Positions 43,310 to 50,984 of a stretch of DNA of 64,000 bases are shown here, piece by piece. Both the position numbers and the translations under genes were made by a program. The stretch's first letter is position 1, and the number at the start of each line of letters is the position of its first letter. A model generated the notes under the pieces. It was not told the DNA's origin, did not search any database, and saw nothing but the letters and a program-made list of their open reading frames with translations. This DNA is from GCA-2688775 sp035288865 (GTDB lineage: Archaea > Nanobdellota > Nanobdellia > Woesearchaeales > GW2011-AR4), in contig DATDZA010000017.1 of the NCBI GenBank assembly GCA_035288865.1, forward strand, positions 16,989 to 80,988, written 5' to 3'.

Positions 43310-43771
43310 TTAAATTATCTTATCGGCAAATTCCTTTTCTTCAATCGGCTCGACCATATCAAACATCGATTTCAATCCAGTTTTCAAAGATGATTCATCG
43401 CAGATTCTATGGTGAGTGTAAGGATAAATTATCCATTTCTTGTCAAGTTGTGAAAACGGATTCACAAATATAATACTCAAAAACTTAAAGTCAATCAGCT
43501 TTCTCCAGTTTTTTATCAGGCATTCAAGATTTTCGCTTGAATTAAGCGCTACAATACAGAAATGTGAATCATTTTTTAATTTTGGAATTATCGAATCCAA
43601 ATTGTTGATGCTTGGAGAAATTATAAAAAATTGTTCCTTATCTTTGAATTTGACATATAAATCAAATGCGTCTTTATTTTTTTCAATATTCTCAATCTTC
43701 TTAGCAATAACATCCTTGTTTTTCACAAAGCTTGCTGTCCATTCTATCAGAAAAGATTTAGCGCTTTCCAT
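43310..43771 (-). CDS. Hypothetical protein
   Basis: A 153-residue soluble alpha/beta protein. The strand-rich centre (FDLYVKFKDKEQFFIISPS, then FCIVALNSSENL and LSIIFVNPF) suggests a Rossmann- or nuclease-like sheet, but no catalytic motif can be assigned. It is convergent with the dolichol-kinase-like gene, 26 bp apart. Confidence 0.5.
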   Translation of the reverse strand: MESAKSFLIEWTASFVKNKDVIAKKIENIEKNKDAFDLYVKFKDKEQFFIISPSINNLDSIIPKLKNDSHFCIVALNSSENLECLIKNWRKLIDFKFLSIIFVNPFSQLDKKWIIYPYTHHRICDESSLKTGLKSMFDMVEPIEEKEFADKII

Positions 43772-43871
43772 TACTAAATCTACACGGCATTTATTTATAA
43801 AATTATCGAAAACATGTTTTCGGAAATTTTATATTAGAAAATTTATGATTTTCTTTATATAAAATTTATGG

Positions 43872-44294
43872 TTAATGGGCCTCTGCCGGTTTTTTTGTAT
43901 AGTACTTAGGGATTAGTGCGTAAGCGGCAGCCGCTATGCCCAAAGCGCCAACTATTGGAGGTGCAACTGCTGTCATGCTTGCAACAAGTGCTGCACTGCC
44001 TAATAATCCAGTTAAGTAGTCTAATTTGGATTTTGGCATGGCCTTGGAATTTTCTTTCTGGGTGTGGTTAACTTTTCCCTCCAAGCCCCCTGCCTGCTCT
44101 TGTTTTTTAAGATTTTCAACTAAGATTGAATGAGCTTGTCCGTATGGCAATTGTGTACCGCTAAACAATTTTTTATTGGCATCTTGCTGATACTCTCCCT
44201 TTAGGCTGCCATATAATGCAGAAACCTGGTCTTCCTGGGCTTTTGTCCATGATACAGAATCCTTTCTTCCAGCAGTTTCGTGTCCTTCGCTCAT
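43872..44294 (-). CDS. Tail-anchored hypothetical protein
   Basis: A 140-residue protein from the ATG at 44294 (MSEGHE). The first ~95 residues are polar and Gln/Lys-rich (KGEYQQDANKKLF, ENLKKQEQAGG); residues ~100-128 form one or two hydrophobic Ala/Gly-rich helices, followed by a short basic tail. No family recognised. It follows the PCNA gene by about 60 bp on the same strand. Confidence 0.5.
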   Translation of the reverse strand: MSEGHETAGRKDSVSWTKAQEDQVSALYGSLKGEYQQDANKKLFSGTQLPYGQAHSILVENLKKQEQAGGLEGKVNHTQKENSKAMPKSKLDYLTGLLGSAALVASMTAVAPPIVGALGIAAAAYALIPKYYTKKPAEAH

Positions 44295-44355
44295 TTTCAA
44301 TCACTCACTTCAAGGCAAAGAAAGATTATTTAAAAATTTAATTGATTATAAAGAA

Positions 44356-45102
44356 TTAGTCGTTCTCCACTCGCGGAGCCAATATGAAAGACAGCATCAC
44401 TTTGTCAATAACTTTATACTCTAATTTTAAAGGATAATCCTTGTTGAACTGGATAGTAACTTCATCGCTTAGCTTGGAGCCGTTAATCATTTTTTTCAGG
44501 TACTCAATACTATACTTTGCTTTTATTTTCTCTGCAGAATTCGTATCCACTTTTGTTGAATCGTCATCCTTTATTTCTATCTTAGCTTGATTCAAATCAC
44601 CTTCGGCGAGCAAAGTGAATTTCTTTGGCTCTGCAATGAAAGCTACAGACTCGCCTACAACATCAACATCTGCGATTGCCTCATTCAAAATGCTTGAAGT
44701 AGTTTTTATCGTGACAGGAAATTTCAAGTCAGGAACTTTTTGATCTTTCTCTTCCAACTCAATAATCGGAAGGTTAAATGTTCTTGTTGTGTTGCTTCTC
44801 AGCTCAATCTTTAGCCTGTTGTCAGCGTCAAGCTCAAGAGTCAGCATGTCCTTTGGGGAAGCTCTCCTTAAAATCTGCTTGAAATTGCCAAGGTTTATGG
44901 CCATCTCCGTGTCTTTCTTTACATCGTATTCTGTGAAAGCGCTGCTCAGAAGCTTGAAAACAACCATCGCTACATTTGCAGGGTCCATTGCCACCAGCTC
45001 AATTGCATCTTGGCTGACCTTAAACCTTGCTTCATTGACTAAGTCAGAAATTATAGCTATGCTTTCCTTTAGATAGCCCGGCTCTGCTAATGTAAGTCTC
45101 AT
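44356..45102 (-). CDS. pcn: PCNA sliding clamp
   Basis: A 248-residue clamp protein from the ATG at 45102 (MRLTLAEP). It has the two-domain beta/alpha layout with VSQDAIELVAMDPANVAMV, NLGNFKQILRRA, the interdomain region around LPIIELEE, YSIEYLKKMI and the terminal LSFILAPRVEND. It forms a trimeric ring that tethers polymerase, FEN1 (PIP box at its C-terminus, 19154) and others, and is loaded by RFC (5111). Length is normal. Confidence 0.95.
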   Translation of the reverse strand: MRLTLAEPGYLKESIAIISDLVNEARFKVSQDAIELVAMDPANVAMVVFKLLSSAFTEYDVKKDTEMAINLGNFKQILRRASPKDMLTLELDADNRLKIELRSNTTRTFNLPIIELEEKDQKVPDLKFPVTIKTTSSILNEAIADVDVVGESVAFIAEPKKFTLLAEGDLNQAKIEIKDDDSTKVDTNSAEKIKAKYSIEYLKKMINGSKLSDEVTIQFNKDYPLKLEYKVIDKVMLSFILAPRVEND

Positions 45103-45203
45103 TTTAATGAACAACCCCCGGCTTAAGTTATCGAGTTCTATTTATATATTTTTGTGTTTTTAAATGGAAAGCTTAATAATAATATTATGACTAAATATTT
45201 GTT

Positions 45204-45587
45204 ATGGATGTTTCAAATAAAGAATTAATAGCAAAAGCAAAATCTGTAATAAAATCTAGAAGAATCAAACACGGATATTTGGTTGGTGATGTCGGATGCG
45301 CTTTGCTTTCAGATGAAGGGAATATCTATCTTGGAGTTTGCATGGATGTTTCCTGCGGAATAGGATTTTGCGCTGAACATTCAGCCATTGCAGCAATGGT
45401 TACAAATGGAGAGGAAAAAATTAAAAAAATTGTTGCAGTTGTAGAAGGTGGTAAAATAATTCCTCCTTGCGGCAGATGTAGGGAGATTATCAATCAGATT
45501 CATAAACAAAATAAAAATACGGAAGTTATGATTGGTAAAAATAAAGTTGTCAAGCTTGAGGAATTACTTCCGCATCCTTGGAGTTAG
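45204..45587 (+). CDS. Cytidine deaminase-like protein
   Basis: A 127-residue zinc deaminase fold. FCAEHSAIAAM supplies the zinc Cys and catalytic Glu (C-A-E), and PPCGRCREI the other two cysteines, as in tetrameric cytidine deaminases. The N-terminal GYLVGDVGCALLSDEGNIY strand fits the family. It would deaminate cytidine or a related base; blasticidin-S-deaminase-like proteins share the pattern, so substrate is uncertain. Confidence 0.82.
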   Translation: MDVSNKELIAKAKSVIKSRRIKHGYLVGDVGCALLSDEGNIYLGVCMDVSCGIGFCAEHSAIAAMVTNGEEKIKKIVAVVEGGKIIPPCGRCREIINQIHKQNKNTEVMIGKNKVVKLEELLPHPWS

Positions 45588-45631
45588 AAATTAAAAATTT
45601 AGTTAATGATATTAAATATTCAATAAAATCT

Positions 45632-46960
45632 CTAAAGCCTGATTCTTTCCCCGTCGCCCATAACATGGACATTTTCCCCTATCCTGTAGCCCATTTCTAT
45701 AGCTAAACTTGCCAATGCTGAAGTCATTCCCCTTTCTCCGTGCGCTGGAATGATATGCTCAGGCTTTACAAGATTAATAAGTTCTCTCAAATCTTCTCGT
45801 GCAGCATGGCCGCTCTGGTGGACATCCTTGAAAATCCTGACATTTGCATTTCGCAGTTTCTCTTCAAGTAGCTTCCTGTTTTCTATGTTTGTCGGAGTCG
45901 GAATTGTCCTGCATGAAAATATTACATGGTCTTCCGGAAAGAATTTAAATTTGAATTCATTGCCCATCATCTTTGAAAGAGTTGATTTTGGCTCGCCCTG
46001 ATGGCCCGTTACAACCATCAAATATTTTCCCCTCTCGCTTGCTATTTTCTTCAGCTTCCTGTTTATCTGGTTGCTGTACTTTACAATCTCAACCTTGTCT
46101 GTGAATTTCGCGATGCCGGTATCTTCAGCCGCTTTTACATATTTTGCCATCGAGCGCCCCATGAAAACAATTTTGCGGTTCATTTTCTGCCCAAATTCAA
46201 CAATTGAATTTAATCTTGCAATATGCGAGGAGAAAGTTGTCACAACGACATGCTTATTTTTGGAATCAATCCCAAGCATTACTTCTTTCAACATTTCTTT
46301 TGCAACAGATTCAGAAGGCATTTTTCTTGCGTCTCCTGCATAGGTTGAATCACATATTAAGGCAAGCACTTTTTTATTTCCAAGCTCTTCCAATCTTTTA
46401 AAATTAGGCTTTTTTCCGAGTGTCGGAAACAAATCCAGCTTGAAATCATTTGCATACAAAATTATTCCTTCATCAGTGTGCAGCGCAAGCATCACAGTCT
46501 GCGGGGTTGAATGCGTCATGTGCACGAATTCAATTTTAATATTTTTAGAAACATCGAAACTGGAATTAGCAGACATGCTCCTAATCTTGTTGTTGAATTT
46601 GATTTTATTATCCGTGATTATGCTGTTGAGAACCGCCGAAGTGAATGGGGTGCACATAACAGGCGCTTTAAAATTATTTCCAAGATAAGGGATAGCGCCG
46701 ATGTGGTCAAGATGCGCATGCGTTGGCAATATCATTTTTACTTTATCTTTCCAGTCGCTAATTGCAGAAATATCCGGCACAGCTCCGGCATTAATAAGCT
46801 CTTTCGCATTAATGCTTACTATATCCTCATCGTGTGTGTACTTAATATAATTTTCAAGATGGATTCCCAGGTCAAAAATATAAACTTCGTCTCCCACTCT
46901 CACAGCGGTGGAATTCTTTCCAACTTCATTATAGCCGCCTACAGCGCATATTTCTACCAT
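45632..46960 (-). CDS. Ribonuclease J
   Basis: A 442-residue metallo-beta-lactamase/beta-CASP RNase from the ATG at 46960 (MVEICAVGGYNEVGKNS), with a TATA box about 25 bp upstream; in-frame sequence upstream is not family-like. Motifs: PTHAHLDHIGAIP (HxHxDH), HSTPQTV, CDSTYA, the beta-CASP segment and HVSGHA-like HQSGHAAREDL, then PAHGERG. Archaeal RNase J is a 5'-3' exoribonuclease for RNA turnover. It is divergent from the 47013 gene with a shared TATA region. Confidence 0.9.
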   Translation of the reverse strand: MVEICAVGGYNEVGKNSTAVRVGDEVYIFDLGIHLENYIKYTHDEDIVSINAKELINAGAVPDISAISDWKDKVKMILPTHAHLDHIGAIPYLGNNFKAPVMCTPFTSAVLNSIITDNKIKFNNKIRSMSANSSFDVSKNIKIEFVHMTHSTPQTVMLALHTDEGIILYANDFKLDLFPTLGKKPNFKRLEELGNKKVLALICDSTYAGDARKMPSESVAKEMLKEVMLGIDSKNKHVVVTTFSSHIARLNSIVEFGQKMNRKIVFMGRSMAKYVKAAEDTGIAKFTDKVEIVKYSNQINRKLKKIASERGKYLMVVTGHQGEPKSTLSKMMGNEFKFKFFPEDHVIFSCRTIPTPTNIENRKLLEEKLRNANVRIFKDVHQSGHAAREDLRELINLVKPEHIIPAHGERGMTSALASLAIEMGYRIGENVHVMGDGERIRL

Positions 46961-47012
46961 GGGTCCAGATTCTAGATAAATATTTATAAAGATATGGGTA
47001 ATAAATGGATTT

Positions 47013-47615
47013 ATGGAGCTCGAGAACATCGTGCTTGACCCGCAGCGCACTATGGTGCTGGCGATTGACGTGCTGAAAGATTTCCTTAAGTCCGCCAATG
47101 GTTTTGCATTTTATGATGCAAAAACTGATTTGAGAAGCATGCAGTGGAAAGTCATCGATGGAATTATTCCTTTGTTGCTGAGAAGCGGTGCAGCACACAT
47201 TACACTTATCAAGTCACAATATGAGCTTGGAAAATTCCCCCCGCCCTATGACAAGCTTTGCTCTGCAGCTCCGGGAACTGATTTTTATTTGATAGACGGA
47301 ATCGTGCCTTCAGCAAAGATTTTCACAAAATTTGAGCACGATCCATTTTCAAACCCTGAACTTGTGCCCTATATTGAGAAGAAAGACATTATGGACATTG
47401 TGCTCGTAGGGTTCACTTTGACGAACTGCATCAATGTCGCTGCCCAGTCAGCGTTGAAAAAGTCTAATCTGAGAGTGATTATCCCAGAAAATTGCGTCGG
47501 CTACAGGAATGAAAGGGAAGCTGACGCAGCCAGAATTCTTGAAGAATATAAATTGCATGAACGTATTGTTGTTTTGGGCTCACAAAGGAATATCCAGTAT
47601 GGGAATCTTCCTTGA
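47013..47615 (+). CDS. Isochorismatase-family cysteine hydrolase
   Basis: A 200-residue protein with the nicotinamidase/isochorismatase layout: TMVLAIDVLKDF (catalytic Asp), FTKFEHDPF (Lys) and GFTLTNCINVAAQSAL (nucleophilic Cys), the D-K-C triad of the family. It would hydrolyse a small amide or vinyl ether; nicotinamide is one possibility, but the substrate is not fixed by sequence. The promoter region is shared with RNase J. Confidence 0.8.
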   Translation: MELENIVLDPQRTMVLAIDVLKDFLKSANGFAFYDAKTDLRSMQWKVIDGIIPLLLRSGAAHITLIKSQYELGKFPPPYDKLCSAAPGTDFYLIDGIVPSAKIFTKFEHDPFSNPELVPYIEKKDIMDIVLVGFTLTNCINVAAQSALKKSNLRVIIPENCVGYRNEREADAARILEEYKLHERIVVLGSQRNIQYGNLP

Positions 47616-47705
47616 TTTCGTGCCGATATAATTGCACGAGCAGATTTCTACCATTTTAATTAAAATAAGAAGTTGGTTTAAAAAAGTTTGTGGTAAACCA
47701 ATAAA

Positions 47706-49178
47706 TTAACTATTATGGTTAGAATTAATTATCTGTAGTCCAACAACTTCTCCAACACGTACAGGTACGGCGTTGCCAATATGAGCGCTAATTCTTGTCT
47801 GATTTCCTTCAAAAACATAGTTGTCAGGAAATGTTTGTAAGGCGGCAGCTTCTCTTAAAGATATGGCTCTATTTTGAATCGGATGACCATATCTGCCATT
47901 ACTTATACTATTACATTTACAGGTCAATGTAGGAGCAGGTTTATCCCATTTCATTCTTCCGTAAGTGTCTCCGTGTCCAGAGTGAGACTTGTGGCATTCA
48001 AGTATAAGCTCCTTTGGCCAGGATTCTCTGCCTCCACCATTTTTGGGCGTGTTTTTCAATCTCAACAAGTTGATTGGCATTATACTTCTGGCCGTATGAT
48101 TGGGATATTTTGGATCATTGCCTCCAGCTTTAATAGATGGGTATTTGTAAATTGTATCCCTCACAGTTCTGAAAGGAATATTTTTCCCGTCATAAATCTT
48201 TCCCGGGAGTTTTATTTTTCCTTTTCTCGATGCTATTAACATAAATCTGGCTCTGCTTTGAGGAACGCCGTAATCCCTAGCATTAATTATAGCGGGATCA
48301 AAATAGTATTGATTATCATTTAATATACCAATAAATCTGGAGTATGTTGAATTGCCACCCTTCTTGGTAAGCCCAGGAACATTTTCCACAAAAAGAAAAT
48401 CTGGTTTACATTCGTCAACAATTCTTGCAAATTGGAAAAGAAGCGTGGCTCTTTTATCCGCATCTCCTTTGTTTTTATTTTGAGTCGAGAAAGGTTGACA
48501 AGGAGCGCAGGCGGCAAAAAGTAATTTTGATTTTTTCCTGTTTATTTTGAATCTTTTCAACAATTCTTGTCCCGAGATATTTGTGATATCTTCAGTCAGG
48601 AATTTTGCCCCAGGATTATTAAATTCATAAGTATTTTTGGCAGTCTCATCAATATCTATACCAGCCACTACATGTATGCCAGCGTTCAATAATCCTCTAG
48701 TAAGTCCTCCCGCTCCACAAAAAAAGTCTATTGCAACTATTTCTTTTTTTGGAATATCCTTAGATGATTTGATATTTTTTTTTATTTTAAGGATGCAATC
48801 ATCCAAATTATTTTCTATTTCTTGACCCCAAAATCTAAGAACTTTCCATCCTTGTAACCTCAGCTTAATATTTACCTCCTGATCCCTTTTTATGTTTCCT
48901 TCTATTTTATTTATCCAGAAGGCTTTTCTTTTTTTGATTTGTTTTTTGTATTTTTTCCAATTATAGCCGTGCCAAAACTTGCTATCGCAGAAAATAGCAA
49001 CCTTTTCTTTTACTAAAACAAAATCTGGTTTTCCAGTTATGGGAAAATGTTTTTTGAATTTAATTCCAGCACCGAAAAGTGCTTTTTCGAATGTCTTTTC
49101 CATATCAGAACCGCGCGAAAATATGCGGGACATATTGAAGCTGATTTGTTCCTTGGTTCTACTTTTTCTTGTTGACAT
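47706..49178 (-). CDS. Vsr-like endonuclease fused to DNA cytosine-5 methyltransferase
   Basis: About 490 residues from the ATG at 49178; an in-frame TTG at 49217 overlaps the upstream stop. Residues ~1-140 match very-short-patch repair endonucleases: MSRIFSRGSDMEKTFEKAL, GKPDFVL (catalytic Asp), AIFCDSKFWHG (His) and LQGWKVLRFWGQEI. Residues ~155-490 are a complete C5-MTase: DFFCGAGGLTRGL, PCQPFS (catalytic Cys), FVENVPGL, RARFMLIA and GNAVPVRVGEVVG. Vsr repairs T:G mismatches arising from 5-methylcytosine deamination at Dcm sites; the two are normally separate proteins. It follows an RHH gene, divergent from herA-nurA. Confidence 0.9.
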   Translation of the reverse strand: MSTRKSRTKEQISFNMSRIFSRGSDMEKTFEKALFGAGIKFKKHFPITGKPDFVLVKEKVAIFCDSKFWHGYNWKKYKKQIKKRKAFWINKIEGNIKRDQEVNIKLRLQGWKVLRFWGQEIENNLDDCILKIKKNIKSSKDIPKKEIVAIDFFCGAGGLTRGLLNAGIHVVAGIDIDETAKNTYEFNNPGAKFLTEDITNISGQELLKRFKINRKKSKLLFAACAPCQPFSTQNKNKGDADKRATLLFQFARIVDECKPDFLFVENVPGLTKKGGNSTYSRFIGILNDNQYYFDPAIINARDYGVPQSRARFMLIASRKGKIKLPGKIYDGKNIPFRTVRDTIYKYPSIKAGGNDPKYPNHTARSIMPINLLRLKNTPKNGGGRESWPKELILECHKSHSGHGDTYGRMKWDKPAPTLTCKCNSISNGRYGHPIQNRAISLREAAALQTFPDNYVFEGNQTRISAHIGNAVPVRVGEVVGLQIINSNHNS

Positions 49179-49213
49179 TTCTGACCCATGATATTGATTA
49201 AAAATTTGTTGTA

Positions 49214-49387
49214 TCAATCTGTAGGACTCTTATAATTTTGATTTTCGAGATGTTTTTGCATTAGGCCTTCGATTACTTTGCTAGCATGTCTGCTTTTGTG
49301 GTAGTGTATAATAGAATAAATCTGGAAATCCTCCCAGATCTTTTTATCTATACTTAAGGTTACTTTTACTCTATCGGACTCTGGCAT
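49214..49387 (-). CDS. Small ribbon-helix-helix-like protein
   Basis: A 57-residue protein starting MPESDRVKVTLSIDKKIW: a basic beta strand (VKVTLSI) followed by two helices (KIWEDFQIYS and HASKVIEGLMQKHLEN), the RHH/CopG layout. A TATA box (ATTTATATAAG) lies about 30 bp before the ATG. Its stop overlaps a possible TTG start of the Vsr-methyltransferase frame. It is a likely repressor of the divergent promoters at 49388-49490. Confidence 0.65.
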   Translation of the reverse strand: MPESDRVKVTLSIDKKIWEDFQIYSIIHYHKSRHASKVIEGLMQKHLENQNYKSPTD

Positions 49388-49490
49388 GGATGTTATACAT
49401 ATATACTTATATAAATATTTAACTCATTTTATATATTAATTAATACATACTAGTTTATCAAATATATTTCACGACGACGAGGTGCCTAAA

Positions 49491-50984
49491 ATGATAGATT
49501 CAAAAGAAAATATAAGCTTATTTGGACAGAAGATAGGAAGAGTAGTGGCATTGGAAGATTCTCCTACGTTTGAAAAAGTCACTGTTAGGCTTGATGCTGG
49601 CCGACGAGTAAGACCTGGAGAATTACTAGTAGTTCCTTGTAATCTAGAAGGATCTCGCAAAGATTTCATAATCTTAAGAGTGTCTGGAGCCAGAGAATTC
49701 AACGAGTATGAAAATCCTATGGATAGTCAGGTCAGAGATATGTTTAATATGAACTCCGTAAGGGGCCGAGATGACCTTCTCAGAAAGTTTGTTCTTGCTG
49801 ATACACAACCTTTGGAAATGGTATTGCAGGCAGAGGAAGAAAAACTCATAACTCAAGATCCCACTCAGCTTGTCCATTCTGGGACAGAGGTATACAAATT
49901 AACCTCAGGTGTTGCTGGAAGCCTTCTTGGGTTTCCAGAGCCAGGAGGTCCATCTTCCATGGTGTTGGGTGATGTAGTGGGAGAATCTGGTATAAAGGTA
50001 GTTCTCGATGCTAACAAGTGTCTCCCCAGACATATGTTAATCGTAGGGTCAACTGGAACAGGAAAATCCTATTTCATTGGGGTCATTAGTGAAGAACTCC
50101 AAAGGCTAGGCATAAGGCACATTAACATCGATATCCATGGAGAAATGGTGAAAGCATCATCTGAGATGGGCGGTAGCAATGTCCTGCCTGGCAAAGAATT
50201 GACTGTAAAATTATCCTCGCTTTCGGAACCAGAAGTTATGGAAATGTTACCTATAACGAACGATCTCCACAAAGACATTGCAATTAAAGCATTCTCGAAT
50301 CTTAAAAAAACAGGAAAAGACTTTGGAATTCAGGAATATAAAGATGAAGCCAGATCAGTTGCTGTTTCCTATGGGTCTAAGCAAAATACAATGGATATCA
50401 TGGATGCCAGGATTCAGACATTGGAAAGTATTTCTATCCTAGGCAAGGGTTACGATTGGATTACAGCTCTTGAAAAAGGAGGGGCTTTAGTAAATATAGA
50501 TTGTAGGGAAATATCCAGCCATACAGAATTAAAAATAATTGTTGGTTCGGTGGCTAGAGAAGTAATGAATCTCAGAAAAAAGGAAAAAATTAAGGAATTA
50601 GTTTTATCTATGGACGAAGCTCATATGTTCTTGCCTGCAGGAGAAACGTCTCCGTCTTCCCATGTACTTGGAGAGTTAATAAGGTTTGGAAGACATCACG
50701 GAGTCGGAATTATTATTGCGTCGCAAAGTCCCAATGATATAGATAGAAGAATAGCAAAAATTACAAATACAAGGGCCTTTTTTGCTATAGAAAAAACAGA
50801 AATAGGATCGGTGACTGGATTACTGGCGGATACTCCAGAGGATATCATAGCTGCCTTACCCAGATTAAAAACTGGTACATGTTTATTAGTTGGTGCTAGA
50901 GATATTATTAAACATGCACAAATAGTGCAGGTAAGGAAAAGAACATCTACTCATGGCGGCGAAACCCCAAAGATGATAAAATGA
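49491..50984 (+). CDS. herA: HerA-type bipolar DNA translocase/helicase
   Basis: A 497-residue HerA/FtsK-superfamily ATPase from the ATG at 49491, with GAGGTG five bases upstream as ribosome-binding site (an in-frame GTG lies at 49482). N-terminal HAS-barrel (IGRVVALED...VRPGELLVV), Walker A GSTGTGKS (about residues 186-193), Walker B LVLSMDEAHMFLP, and an arginine-containing RFGRHHGVGIIIASQ segment. Hexameric HerA drives the nuclease NurA in end resection or phage defence. The stop overlaps the NurA start (ATGA), so they are translationally coupled. Mre11/Rad50, its usual repair partners, are not nearby. Confidence 0.92.
   Translation: MIDSKENISLFGQKIGRVVALEDSPTFEKVTVRLDAGRRVRPGELLVVPCNLEGSRKDFIILRVSGAREFNEYENPMDSQVRDMFNMNSVRGRDDLLRKFVLADTQPLEMVLQAEEEKLITQDPTQLVHSGTEVYKLTSGVAGSLLGFPEPGGPSSMVLGDVVGESGIKVVLDANKCLPRHMLIVGSTGTGKSYFIGVISEELQRLGIRHINIDIHGEMVKASSEMGGSNVLPGKELTVKLSSLSEPEVMEMLPITNDLHKDIAIKAFSNLKKTGKDFGIQEYKDEARSVAVSYGSKQNTMDIMDARIQTLESISILGKGYDWITALEKGGALVNIDCREISSHTELKIIVGSVAREVMNLRKKEKIKELVLSMDEAHMFLPAGETSPSSHVLGELIRFGRHHGVGIIIASQSPNDIDRRIAKITNTRAFFAIEKTEIGSVTGLLADTPEDIIAALPRLKTGTCLLVGARDIIKHAQIVQVRKRTSTHGGETPKMIK

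Noticed and set aside
47013..47198. Minus-strand extension of RNase J upstream of 46960
   Set aside because: The added residues do not resemble RNase J, overlap the divergent hydrolase gene, and the TATA box fits the ATG at 46960.
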